Origin: Oscillospiraceae bacterium
Lineage (GTDB): Bacteria; Bacillota; Clostridia; Oscillospirales; Oscillospiraceae
Direction: 5' to 3'
DNA: 64,000 nucleotides
NCBI GenBank assembly: GCA_017432615.1
Contig: JAFRIV010000024.1
Location: forward strand, 1 to 64,000
Shown here: piece by piece, positions 43,340 through 51,748 of the stretch
Numbering within the stretch: position 1 is the stretch's first letter
Layout of the letters: each line of letters starts with the position of its first letter
Notes under the pieces: model-generated
The model's input: only the letters and a program-made list of their open reading frames with translations
Database searches by the model: none
What the model was told of the DNA's origin: nothing
Translations under genes and position numbers: made by a program

Positions 43340-43961
43340 CGAACAGCTCCTCTTCAATCCGGACGAGTTCATTGCATACAGCGGAAGAGGCCGTTACAAC
43401 ACCTTCCGCATTCATGGCCACCGCCAGATCAGCCAAAACCGGGTCTTCCGTCTCTCCCTGCCCTGCAGAGAGAACGAGTTTCTTTCCCTCCCGGCGCAGT
43501 CTGCCGCATGCCGTGACAAAATCGGTAAGTGTGGGGTAGTCCGTCAGTGCGGTCGTGTTTTCTGCCTTCACCACATTCGGGATCATTTTGGCGTTGACAC
43601 CCCCCACATAATTGTATAGGGCAAGGCCGGAGGAAAGAGCCGCCGCCTTCGCGCAGGCGAGGGAAACCGCGAGAAGCGCGTTTGCCCCCAGTCGGCTGCC
43701 TTCCGCGCCGTCCAGCTCCAGCAGCACCTTGTCGATGGACGGCTGGTCCAGGGCATTCATGGCAAGCAGTGCTTCGGAGATCTCAATATTCACATTATCC
43801 ACTGCAACGGAAGCCTCTTTTGCATGCAGCATCCCCGTCGGTACGGAAGCGCGGCCGACGGTCTCGTCATCCAGGGTGACTTCCACCTCGACAGTGGGCT
43901 CAAAGGCGAGGTTCACGACCTCCCGGGCTGTGATATCCACAATTTCAAAATACTGTTTCAT
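43314..43961 (-). CDS. Enolase paralogue lacking most of the TIM barrel
   Basis: 215 residues from ATG 43961 (AAGGAGG 5 nt upstream); enolase is ~430. Residues 1-~128 match the enolase N-terminal domain in order (ITAREVVNLAFEPTVEVEVT, then ALDQPSIDKVLLELDGAEGS, RLGANALLAVSLACAKAAAL and YNYVGGVNAKMIP). The protein then jumps to the end of enolase: KLVLSAGQGETEDPVLADLA, then VAMNAEGVVT and LVRIEEEL. About 220 residues with the metal ligands and catalytic Lys are absent, and the GASTGxHE loop is changed to GMLHAKEAS. It cannot be an enolase. The clean reading frame suggests it is kept for another role. Confidence 0.8.
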   Translation of the reverse strand: MKQYFEIVDITAREVVNLAFEPTVEVEVTLDDETVGRASVPTGMLHAKEASVAVDNVNIEISEALLAMNALDQPSIDKVLLELDGAEGSRLGANALLAVSLACAKAAALSSGLALYNYVGGVNAKMIPNVVKAENTTALTDYPTLTDFVTACGRLRREGKKLVLSAGQGETEDPVLADLAVAMNAEGVVTASSAVCNELVRIEEELFDVPEYPEE

Positions 43962-44210
43962 GTCTACCTCCTTTTTCTTACACCGGATGCCCAGCAAGCT
44001 TCTGTCAGCAGCTGGGAAGATCCGGCAAGCCCTCTTCCTTTTCGTTTCGCACCGGTTCATTGTCGGCGCTTTGAAGCAGATCCTCAGAGAAGATCAGAGG
44101 TTTTAAGTCCTTCACGAAATCTCCCTTGGTCATTGTGCTGAAAACAGCCTGCATTTTCTTGTGAAAAGCACTGTAATTTTACTATATTGTGAAAGAGCTG
44201 TCAACAAACG

Positions 44211-45389
44211 CTAACCGTCTTCTCCGCGAAAAAGCTTTTCGATCTCCGCCCTGGATGCCCGGCAGGAGCCCATGATCATCTCCGGTCTGCCGCCGCCCCG
44301 CCCCTGAATGGCGGTATTGATCTCCTTTGCCCGGGGGCGAAGATCAACATTTCTGCTGCCGAGGATATACTGGTATCCGCTCTCGTCATTTCCGGCAAAC
44401 ACCCCGGCGATCCCCTCGTGCTTTTCCGTCAGCAGATTGACCAGTTCCCGGCGGGACGCTTCACTCATCTCCGTCTCCGGGAAAAGCAGGATCGTGCCCT
44501 TTTCTTCCGCTGCGCGATCCGCCAGGAAAGCAATCAGCTGCCTTTCCAGGGCGACCTGCCGGAATTTCAGCGCATCCCGCTCTTCCAGCACGTGTTCCGC
44601 CGCCTCCAGAACAGCCTCCCGTTTGGCGCTGAGGAGATTGGAGATCCCCGTTACACTTTTCTGATACTGCCGGAACAGATCCAGCGCATCCCGGCCGCAT
44701 ACCATTTCCATGCGCACACCGTCTTTGTGTTTTTCACAGGAGAGGAGCTTGATGCATCCGATCTCCCCTGTCTGTTTTACATGGGGGGCACAGCACGCGC
44801 ACCGGTCGATTCCCGGGATCTCCACAATGCGCACCTCTCCGCTCAGCTCTTTTTTGGAGCGATACGGGAGCACCGCCAGCTCCTCCGCAGTCGGGAAAAA
44901 CGTGCGGACCGCCAGATTCTCCCGCACGGCGGCATTGGCGCGCTCTTCCACCTCCAGGCACTGTTCCCGGGTGAGCGGGCCGGAGAAGTCGATCACGACC
45001 GACTCCCGTCCCATGTGGAAGCCCACATTGTCATACCCGGTGAGAGCATGCACCAGCCCGGAGACGATATGCTCACCGGAGTGGTTCTGCATCCGGCGAA
45101 AGCGCACTTCCCTGTCCACTTCGCCGAAGACCTCCGCCCCGCTCTCCGGCGGAAGGCGCTCCCCCTCGGGGGAGAGAAAATGGACGATCTCGCCGTCTTT
45201 CTCCTGCACATCCGTCACACGCATCGTGCCGAGATAACCGGTATCGGCGCGCTGTCCGCCCCCTTCCGGGAAGAATGCGGTCCTGTCCAGCACGGCAGTG
45301 AAAGAGCCTCCCGGCAGGCTTTCCAGGCGGAGCACCCGGGCGCTGAAGCGCATCAGGTGGCTGTCGGCATAATAAAGCTTTTCCGTCAT
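44211..45389 (-). CDS. alaX: Alanyl-tRNA editing protein AlaX-L (AlaXp-II with DHHA1)
   Basis: 392 residues. The editing site has zinc ligands H103 and H107 (NHSGEHIV) and C199 and H203 (CCAPH). The N-terminal FFPEGGGQRADTG motif is the AlaRS-like substrate loop. A coiled coil (~235-290) links to a DHHA1 domain with the final GRGGGRPEMIMGS. It removes Ser (or Gly) wrongly attached to tRNA-Ala. It starts one nucleotide after serA ends, so it is part of the serine operon. Confidence 0.93.
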   Translation of the reverse strand: MTEKLYYADSHLMRFSARVLRLESLPGGSFTAVLDRTAFFPEGGGQRADTGYLGTMRVTDVQEKDGEIVHFLSPEGERLPPESGAEVFGEVDREVRFRRMQNHSGEHIVSGLVHALTGYDNVGFHMGRESVVIDFSGPLTREQCLEVEERANAAVRENLAVRTFFPTAEELAVLPYRSKKELSGEVRIVEIPGIDRCACCAPHVKQTGEIGCIKLLSCEKHKDGVRMEMVCGRDALDLFRQYQKSVTGISNLLSAKREAVLEAAEHVLEERDALKFRQVALERQLIAFLADRAAEEKGTILLFPETEMSEASRRELVNLLTEKHEGIAGVFAGNDESGYQYILGSRNVDLRPRAKEINTAIQGRGGGRPEMIMGSCRASRAEIEKLFRGEDG

Positions 45390-45390
45390 A

Positions 45391-46563
45391 TCAGTCGGTA
45401 TAGATCACGCGCACGCGAAGGATATCCGGCATAGCGCGGATGGCATCGGCCGTCTTCGGGCTGATCTTTTTTCCCAGGTCGATGATCGTATAGGCGTATT
45501 TGTCACGAGGTTTGTTGATCATATGTTCCACGTTGATGTTCCGGTCGGAAATAAAGTCCAGGATCTTCGTCAGCATGCGCGGCACATTGCGATGGAACAC
45601 ACACAGCCGGCATACCCCCATGCGGGAAAGGGATGCGTCCGGCAGATTGACGCTGTGGCGCACGTTGCCGTTTTCCAGATAGTCGATCAGCTCCTGCGCC
45701 GCCATTTCCGCGCACCGCTCCTCGCTCTCCGGCGTCACGGCCCCGATATGCGGCAGGGCGATCACGTTCGGCGCTTTGAGGATCGTTTCATTCGGGAAGT
45801 CCGTCACATACTTGCTGACCTTTCCGGAGTCCAGTGCCCGGGTCATTGCCTCGTCGTCCACCACTTCCGCACGGCTTTCGTTGATAATGCGCACCCCCGT
45901 CTTCATGCGGGAAAACGCCTCCGCATTGAGCATGTGATGGGTCGACTGGGTATACGGCACGTTGATGCTGATATAATCGCTGTACAGAAAGATCTCATCC
46001 AGGTTTTCGGCGTGCTTCACCTCACGGCTCAGCTTCCAGGCCGCATCCACAGACATGAAGGGGTCGTATCCGTAGACAGTCATTCCGAATTCCAGTGCAA
46101 TGTTGGCCACCAGCGCGCCGATCGCCCCCAGCCCGATGACGCCAAGCGTCTTGCCGAGAAGTTCGGGCCCGGAGAATGCACTCTTCCCCTTTTCCACCAG
46201 CGAGGGGATCTCCGCCCCTTTGTCAGCGATGGACCGCACATAGTCGATGGCGCCCAGTACATCGCGGCTGGCCATGATCAGCTCCATCATTTCCTGTTCT
46301 TTGACCGCCTGTGCGTTAGCCCCGGGAGTGTTGAATACGACAATGCCTTCCTCCGCGCACTCCTCGATGGGAATATTATTGAAACCGGCACCGGCACGGG
46401 CAATCGCCAGCAGTTCCGGGTTTCGCGGCATTTCATGCAGGTCGGCACTGCGGATCAGCATGGCCTCCGGCGCGCTGACATCCGGCCCGACTTCATACCC
46501 GCGGCCGGCGAGCACCCCGATCCCTCTTTCCGAAATGGTGTTCATCGTTTTGATTTTAAACAT
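45391..46563 (-). CDS. serA: D-3-phosphoglycerate dehydrogenase
   Basis: 390 residues from ATG 46563, which overlaps the serC stop by 8 nt. N-terminal substrate domain (IARAGAGFNNIPIEECAEEG), Rossmann motif GVIGLGAIGALVAN, active-site INESRAEVVDDEAM and ALPHIGAVTPESEE, and a C-terminal ACT domain (VPRMLTKILDFISDRNINVE) likely to bind serine. It makes 3-phosphohydroxypyruvate from 3-phosphoglycerate, the first step of serine synthesis. It is of the ~390-residue type that has no intervening domain. Confidence 0.93.
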   Translation of the reverse strand: MFKIKTMNTISERGIGVLAGRGYEVGPDVSAPEAMLIRSADLHEMPRNPELLAIARAGAGFNNIPIEECAEEGIVVFNTPGANAQAVKEQEMMELIMASRDVLGAIDYVRSIADKGAEIPSLVEKGKSAFSGPELLGKTLGVIGLGAIGALVANIALEFGMTVYGYDPFMSVDAAWKLSREVKHAENLDEIFLYSDYISINVPYTQSTHHMLNAEAFSRMKTGVRIINESRAEVVDDEAMTRALDSGKVSKYVTDFPNETILKAPNVIALPHIGAVTPESEERCAEMAAQELIDYLENGNVRHSVNLPDASLSRMGVCRLCVFHRNVPRMLTKILDFISDRNINVEHMINKPRDKYAYTIIDLGKKISPKTADAIRAMPDILRVRVIYTD

Positions 46564-47632
46564 GGTTTCTTTCAAACTCCTTCATAAAGCTCACAAGGGC
46601 GTCCACGCCTTCCATCGGCATGGCATTGTAAAGCGACGCCCGCATCCCTCCTGCGATCTTATGGCCTTTCAGGTTGCAAAGGCCGTGCTGTGCAGCCTCC
46701 CTGACAAAAGCGGCATCCAGTTCGGCGCTTTCCGTGCGAAACGTCACGTTCATGTCGCTGCGGGAATCTCTTTGGGCATGGGGTTTATAAAATGTGCTGT
46801 TGTCCAGCATCTCATAGACTTTCCGGGCACGCTCTTTCTTGATCTGTTCCATTCCCACCACCCCGCCGACGGACTGCAGCCAGTCCAGGGTCAGGCCAAG
46901 CATATAAATGCACCAACAGGGAGGCGTATTGAGCATAGACCCGGCTTTGATCATTTCCTGATAGCTCATGACAAGCGGGGTGACGGGCAGTTCCTGCCCG
47001 GCGAGGTCCTTTTTAACGATCACTACCGTCAGCCCGGCGGGCGCCATATTCTTCTGTGCCCCCGCATAGATCAGGCCGTAGCGCGATACATCCACCGGTC
47101 GGGAAAGGATATCGGAAGACATGTCGCACACGAGGGGAGACGCCGTCTCCGGCACATAATGCCACTCGGTACCGTAAATGGTATTGTTTGCACAATAGTA
47201 AAAATACGAGGCTTCGGGAGACAGATCCAGTTCCGCCTGTGCGGGGATCCTGTCGTGGGCTGGCACCGTGGAAGCGGCAAGATGCACCCTGCAGTACTTC
47301 TCCGCCTCTTTGGCCGCCTTGTTGGCAAAATTCCCCGTCACGGCATAGTCCGCCGTTTCCCCGCGGGAAAGATTCATGGGGATGGCGGCAAACTGCAGCG
47401 TCGCACCGCCCTGGAGGAACAGGATCTCATGGGTATCCGGTACGGAAAGGATCTCCCGCAGTTTCTGCCGGGTGCTTTCAAAGATCTCCGCAAAGACCGG
47501 AGACCGGTGGCTCATCTCCATGACGGACATCCCGCTGTTTCCGTAGTTGAGCATTTCTTTCTGTGCTCTCAGCAGCGCCTCTTCCGGCATCACAGACGGC
47601 CCCGCACTGAAATTATATACTCTGTCGAACAT
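46556..47632 (-). CDS. serC: Phosphoserine aminotransferase
   Basis: 358 residues from ATG 47632, with GAGGAGG 7 nt upstream. The opening YNFSAGPSVMPEEALLRAQK is diagnostic, EMSHRSPVF follows, and the PLP Lys lies in GLIYAGAQKNMAPAGLTVVI. It transaminates 3-phosphohydroxypyruvate with glutamate to phosphoserine. Its start codon shares one base with the mtaB stop. The third enzyme of the pathway, serB, is not in the window. Confidence 0.95.
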   Translation of the reverse strand: MFDRVYNFSAGPSVMPEEALLRAQKEMLNYGNSGMSVMEMSHRSPVFAEIFESTRQKLREILSVPDTHEILFLQGGATLQFAAIPMNLSRGETADYAVTGNFANKAAKEAEKYCRVHLAASTVPAHDRIPAQAELDLSPEASYFYYCANNTIYGTEWHYVPETASPLVCDMSSDILSRPVDVSRYGLIYAGAQKNMAPAGLTVVIVKKDLAGQELPVTPLVMSYQEMIKAGSMLNTPPCWCIYMLGLTLDWLQSVGGVVGMEQIKKERARKVYEMLDNSTFYKPHAQRDSRSDMNVTFRTESAELDAAFVREAAQHGLCNLKGHKIAGGMRASLYNAMPMEGVDALVSFMKEFERNHV

Positions 47633-48921
47633 CACTGTTCCTCCTCTATGATCCCGGAGAGACTCTCTCCGTCTGTATTGGTGATCCTGACCGGGCAGAC
47701 CCGGTTGCGAAGCCCCTCCCCCGGTGCGCGCACCAGCACGTAGGTATCGCTGTGGCCCGTGCTGACACCATCCTTTTCCGTTTCAAACAGCACCGGCAGC
47801 GTCTGTCCCACACACGCCTCCAGAAAGCTGCGGTGCATCTCATTGCACACGGAAAGTGCGTCTGCCGCCCTGCGCTGTTTAACGGCATTGGTACACTGCC
47901 CTGGCATTTTATCCGCCGGTGTACCCGGCCTGCGGGAATACGGGAAGATGTGCATATCGGAAAAAGCGCACTTTTGCAAAAACGCCAGTGTCTCCGCAAA
48001 ATCCTGCTCCGTTTCTCCCGGGAAGCCCGTAATCAGATCACAGGTAATGCCGCAGCCCGGAAAAGCCTGGCGCAGGAGCTGTACGGAGTGATAAAAGCGG
48101 GCGGTATCATATTTTCGATTCATTGCTTTGAGCGTCCTGTCACAGCCGGACTGCAAACTCAGGTGGAAATGCCGGCAGAGATGCTCCACAGAGGAAAGTG
48201 CTCTGCAAAAGTCCTCCGTCACGACGGTCGGCTCCAGAGAGCCGAGATGGACCCGCATGGGCCCTGCCTGCTCTCCGATGGCACAGACGGCTTCCGCAAG
48301 GCCCGGTTTTCCGGGCAGATCCACCCCGTAGGAAGCGATCTCGATCCCGGTGAGCACGATCTCCCGATATCCTTCTTCCCGCAGGCGGGCAGTTTCCTCC
48401 GCACACTTTTCGATCGGCAGGCTGCGAAGCCGCCCCCTGGTATACGGGATGATACAGTAGGTACAGAAATTTACGCAGCCGTCCTGGATCTTCAGCAGTG
48501 CCCTCGTCCTGCCGGCGACGGCGCCGGCCGGGAGCTCTTCGTAGACGAAACGTCGAAACGGATCATCCACACAGACGGTGGCTTCCTCCGCGGCCTTTTC
48601 CAGCGCCTGCAGAAAAGCGGCGTGGTCCCCTGTGCCGAAGATGACGGTGCCTCCGCTCATCTGTGCTTCTTCGGGGCTCAGCTGGGAGTAACAGCCGCAC
48701 ACCCCGATCACCGCCTCCGGGTTTTCCTCCCGAAGACGCCGGATCAGTTGGCGCGACTTGCGCCCGCTCTCGGCAGTGACCGCACAGGTATTCACAATAA
48801 CAACATCCGCCCGTTCCCCGGAGGGTGCGGGCATGTGCCCGCGAGAGAGCAGGATCGTTTCCATCGCCTGCGTTTCATACTGATTTACTTTACATCCAAG
48901 TGTTGAAATTCGATATTTCAT
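47632..48921 (-). CDS. mtaB: tRNA t6A37 methylthiotransferase MtaB
   Basis: 429 residues. The UPF0004 domain has three cluster cysteines (STLGCKVNQYET, VNTCAVTAESGRKSRQ, GVCGCYSQ). The radical SAM motif is QDGCVNFCTYCIIPYTRG, and a TRAM domain closes the protein. It converts t6A37 to ms2t6A37 in tRNAs reading ANN codons. First gene of the mtaB-serC-serA-alaX operon, divergent from the cysteine desulfurase gene. Confidence 0.95.
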   Translation of the reverse strand: MKYRISTLGCKVNQYETQAMETILLSRGHMPAPSGERADVVIVNTCAVTAESGRKSRQLIRRLREENPEAVIGVCGCYSQLSPEEAQMSGGTVIFGTGDHAAFLQALEKAAEEATVCVDDPFRRFVYEELPAGAVAGRTRALLKIQDGCVNFCTYCIIPYTRGRLRSLPIEKCAEETARLREEGYREIVLTGIEIASYGVDLPGKPGLAEAVCAIGEQAGPMRVHLGSLEPTVVTEDFCRALSSVEHLCRHFHLSLQSGCDRTLKAMNRKYDTARFYHSVQLLRQAFPGCGITCDLITGFPGETEQDFAETLAFLQKCAFSDMHIFPYSRRPGTPADKMPGQCTNAVKQRRAADALSVCNEMHRSFLEACVGQTLPVLFETEKDGVSTGHSDTYVLVRAPGEGLRNRVCPVRITNTDGESLSGIIEEEQ

Positions 48922-48965
48922 CCGTTATAATAACACCCTGCCACTTTATGATAATGAGGTTCAAG

Positions 48966-50096
48966 ATGGAACACTATCTGGATAATTCCGCTACAACAAA
49001 AGTCTGCCCGGAAGCGGCCGAAGCCGCTCTGAAGGCCATGACGGAGACTTTCGGCAACCCGAGTTCCACCCACACCATGGGGCGGAACGCAAAAAAACTG
49101 CTGGAGAGCAGCCGAAAAAAAGTCGCTGCGGCACTGGGTTGCCTGCCCGAGGAGCTTGTATTCACCTCCTGCGGTTCAGAAAGCGACAACTGGGCCCTGC
49201 TTCGGGGCGCGGAAGCCATGAGGCGAAAAGGCAGCCATATCATCTCTTCCGCGGTGGAGCACGATGCCGTGCGAAAAAGCCTTGACCTTCTGGAGCAGGC
49301 CGGTTTTTCCGTGACGCGTCTTTCCCCCGATGCCACCGGGGCCATTCCGGCGGAGAGCGTACGAAATGCCCTGCGGGATGACACGATCCTGGTTTCCCTG
49401 ATGATGGTGAACAATGAGACCGGCGCCCTGACCGACATTTCCGCGATCTCCCGGATGCTCAAAAGTGCCGGCTCCGGCGCGCTGCTGCACACCGATGCCG
49501 TACAGGCATTTACCAAAATCCCCTTTTCGGCAAAAACTCTGGGGGCGGACATGATCAGTATCGGCGGCCATAAGATCCATGCGCCGAAAGGGATCGGTGC
49601 ACTCTACATCCGGAAAGGCCTGCATCTGAAACCGCTGATTGTCGGCGGCGGGCAGGAAGACGGCCGCCGTGCCGGGACAGAGCCTCTGCCGCAAATCGCA
49701 GCTTTCGCCGAAGCTGCCGCCATTGCCTATGCCCGCCGGGAAGAGGCAATCGCCCACATGCAGGCGCTGAAGCAAAGCGCCATAGCACAGCTCACCGCTG
49801 CCATTCCCGAGCTTACCTATCTGGACACCCCCGCCCCTCATATCCTCAGCATCTCTCTGCCCGGATGGCGCAGCGAAGTGCTGATGAATCTGCTGGAAGC
49901 GCATCAGGTCTACGTATCAAAAAGCTCCGCCTGCAAAAAAGGCGGGCGGAGCCATGTGCTCGAAGCCATCGGCCTGAGGAGCGATGTGATAGACGGCGCT
50001 TTGCGTATCGGCATCTCCCGTTATAACACCGGGGAAGATATTGCCGCGCTCGTCTCCGGCCTGACGGAGGCGAGAAACACACTGGCGCACCGGTAA
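48966..50096 (+). CDS. Cysteine desulfurase (NifS/IscS family)
   Basis: 376 residues from ATG 48966 (GAGG 7 nt upstream). YLDNSATTKVCPEAAEA opening, FGNPSSTH, PLP Lys in SIGGHKIHAPKGIGALY, and the catalytic Cys in SSACKKGGRSHVL. It releases sulfur from cysteine for Fe-S clusters or tRNA thiolation. The 44-bp divergent gap to mtaB makes a shared regulatory region, and a sulfur donor beside a tRNA methylthiotransferase is sensible. No iscU is adjacent. Confidence 0.92.
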   Translation: MEHYLDNSATTKVCPEAAEAALKAMTETFGNPSSTHTMGRNAKKLLESSRKKVAAALGCLPEELVFTSCGSESDNWALLRGAEAMRRKGSHIISSAVEHDAVRKSLDLLEQAGFSVTRLSPDATGAIPAESVRNALRDDTILVSLMMVNNETGALTDISAISRMLKSAGSGALLHTDAVQAFTKIPFSAKTLGADMISIGGHKIHAPKGIGALYIRKGLHLKPLIVGGGQEDGRRAGTEPLPQIAAFAEAAAIAYARREEAIAHMQALKQSAIAQLTAAIPELTYLDTPAPHILSISLPGWRSEVLMNLLEAHQVYVSKSSACKKGGRSHVLEAIGLRSDVIDGALRIGISRYNTGEDIAALVSGLTEARNTLAHR

Positions 50097-50110
50097 CCGG
50101 TGCGCTTTTT
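50085..50110 (+). terminator. Terminator overlapping the desulfurase stop
   Basis: GCGCACCGGT/ACCGGTGCGC followed by TTTTT. The left arm includes the last codons and part of the stop codon. Confidence 0.85.
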
Positions 50111-50115
50111 CATGT

Positions 50116-51351
50116 CTATTTTTTCAGATAAACTTCTCTTGTGGCAGGATCGACATAGTCCAGTTTGATATAGGTGTCGAAATCCTGCGGCAAATCGTTG
50201 CCCTTCAGCCTGCGATCCACCAGCTTGCCGACTGCGGTATAGATCACCACAAAAACCGGCACGCCGAGGATCATGCCTATGGGCCCGAACAGCCCGCCGC
50301 CCACAATGATGGAAAAGAGGATCCAGAAACCGTTGATGCCGACGCTCGAACCCAGGATCTTCGGCCCGATGATATTGCCGTCCACCTGCTGCAGGATCAC
50401 GATAAAGATCACAAAGACCAGCGCCTTCAGCGGGTTGACCAGCAGGATAATAAAAGCGGAGGGAACCGCCCCGATAAACGGCCCGAAAAACGGGATGATG
50501 TTCGTCACCCCCACAATTACACTGATCAGCAGCGTATAGGGCATTTTCAAAATCAGGCACACAATATAGCAGATCAGACCGATAATGGCGGAATCCAGCA
50601 GCTTCCCGGAAAGGAATCCCATAAAGGTCCTGTCAACAAAAGAGAGGCCTGCGCGCAGCTTTTCCGCCGTCTCGATGGAAAAAACACTGTACAGGAACTT
50701 GCGAAATCCCGCCAGGGCGATCTCCCGGTTGCTGAGCAGATAAATGGACACGATAATGCCGATAATCAGATTATAGACCCATTTTACTGCCGCAAACACA
50801 CCGGAGGTCACACTGCTGAGCAGATTGCCCATAGAGGGCAGCAGCTGGTTTTTCAGCATATCCATCAGCTGGCTGCTGACAGTGTCCAGCCCCTGTGCCA
50901 CATAGTCCTCCAGTTCGGGATGGTCTTCCAGTTTGAGTTCCACCCAAGCAGTCACTTTGTTGTAATAATCCGGGCTGTTGACCACGATCGTCTCCACACT
51001 GGAATACAGCTGAGGCAGGATCAGCAGCACAAAGGCCGTCAGGATCACCAGAAGCACGATCTCGCTGAGGATCACCGCCGTGATGCGGGCAAACTTGCCT
51101 TTGATCAGGGCATTTTTCATGCGTTTTGAGGAGAGGATGCGCTCAAAAAGCTTCGTCATCGGGGTGAGCAGATAGGTGAGCACCGCCCCCAGCACAAACG
51201 GGGAGAGGATCAGCATAAACCTGTTCCAGCCGCTGCTCACATCGGGAAAATACCGCAGAAGCGTATAAAACAGCAGGCCTCCCGCAATCACGAGAAAAGC
51301 CGTAATTCCCCAGTACAGATATTTTTTATCCCATCTGAAGCGGCGCCTCAT
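50116..51351 (-). CDS. AI-2E-family transporter
   Basis: 411 residues from ATG 51351 (GGAGG 8 nt upstream). Eight membrane helices in the AI-2E/PerM arrangement: two N-terminal pairs, a long soluble middle segment (~130-200), and a C-terminal bundle with GVTNIIPFFGPFIGAVPSAF and the ILQQVDGNIIGPKILGSS motif. Members export autoinducer-2, other small molecules or ions; the substrate here is unknown. Convergent with the desulfurase gene. Confidence 0.9.
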   Translation of the reverse strand: MRRRFRWDKKYLYWGITAFLVIAGGLLFYTLLRYFPDVSSGWNRFMLILSPFVLGAVLTYLLTPMTKLFERILSSKRMKNALIKGKFARITAVILSEIVLLVILTAFVLLILPQLYSSVETIVVNSPDYYNKVTAWVELKLEDHPELEDYVAQGLDTVSSQLMDMLKNQLLPSMGNLLSSVTSGVFAAVKWVYNLIIGIIVSIYLLSNREIALAGFRKFLYSVFSIETAEKLRAGLSFVDRTFMGFLSGKLLDSAIIGLICYIVCLILKMPYTLLISVIVGVTNIIPFFGPFIGAVPSAFIILLVNPLKALVFVIFIVILQQVDGNIIGPKILGSSVGINGFWILFSIIVGGGLFGPIGMILGVPVFVVIYTAVGKLVDRRLKGNDLPQDFDTYIKLDYVDPATREVYLKK

Positions 51352-51418
51352 ATAACCAGCCTCCATTTTTTACGGTCTGTCGCCTGATGGCTTATTTTAC
51401 TATTTCCCGGAAAAACCG

Positions 51419-51607
51419 TCAATACCATTTGCCGGCGGAAGAGAAAATTTTCATTTGTCCAAAAGGATATTTTGGTTTACCGGTCATTATGGGGAATAAA
51501 TTACAAATTTCTACGTTTATTACAAAAGAATGACAGCCTTTCCGTTTCGACTTTCTCAGGTTTTTGCACATTTTCAACAGATTTTTCAACATTTTTTTCG
51601 GAATCAT
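51419..51607 (-). CDS. Possible small cationic protein
   Basis: 62 codons. ATG 51607 has AAGGAG 8 nt upstream, which is the main support. The product (MIPKKMLKNLLKMCKNLRKS, then KRKGCHSFVINVEICN) is strongly basic at the N-terminus with three cysteines. No family is recognised. It could be a small regulatory or membrane-active peptide, or chance. The rest of 51352-51748 holds only the pgi promoter. Confidence 0.35.
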   Translation of the reverse strand: MIPKKMLKNLLKMCKNLRKSKRKGCHSFVINVEICNLFPIMTGKPKYPFGQMKIFSSAGKWY

Positions 51608-51688
51608 GCTCTCGTCTCCTTATTTTAGTTTACATAATATTGTTTTAGGCCTATTCACGTAAAAAAACAGCCTTGAATCATTTTTCAA

Positions 51689-51717
51689 TTGATTCTTCAC
51701 CGATTCCGCTTTATAAT
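51689..51717 (+). promoter_or_regulatory. pgi promoter
   Basis: TTGATT (51689-51694) and TATAAT (51712-51717), spacer 17 bp, 31 bp before the start codon. Confidence 0.75.
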
Positions 51718-51748
51718 AGTGCTATCCTTAAAAAATATGGAGGTTCTT

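Noticed and set aside
46247-47743. A 498-codon rightward open frame opposite serA and serC
   Set aside because: It is antisense to two clearly recognised enzymes, has no ribosome binding site and a low-complexity composition typical of the reverse frame of GC-rich genes.
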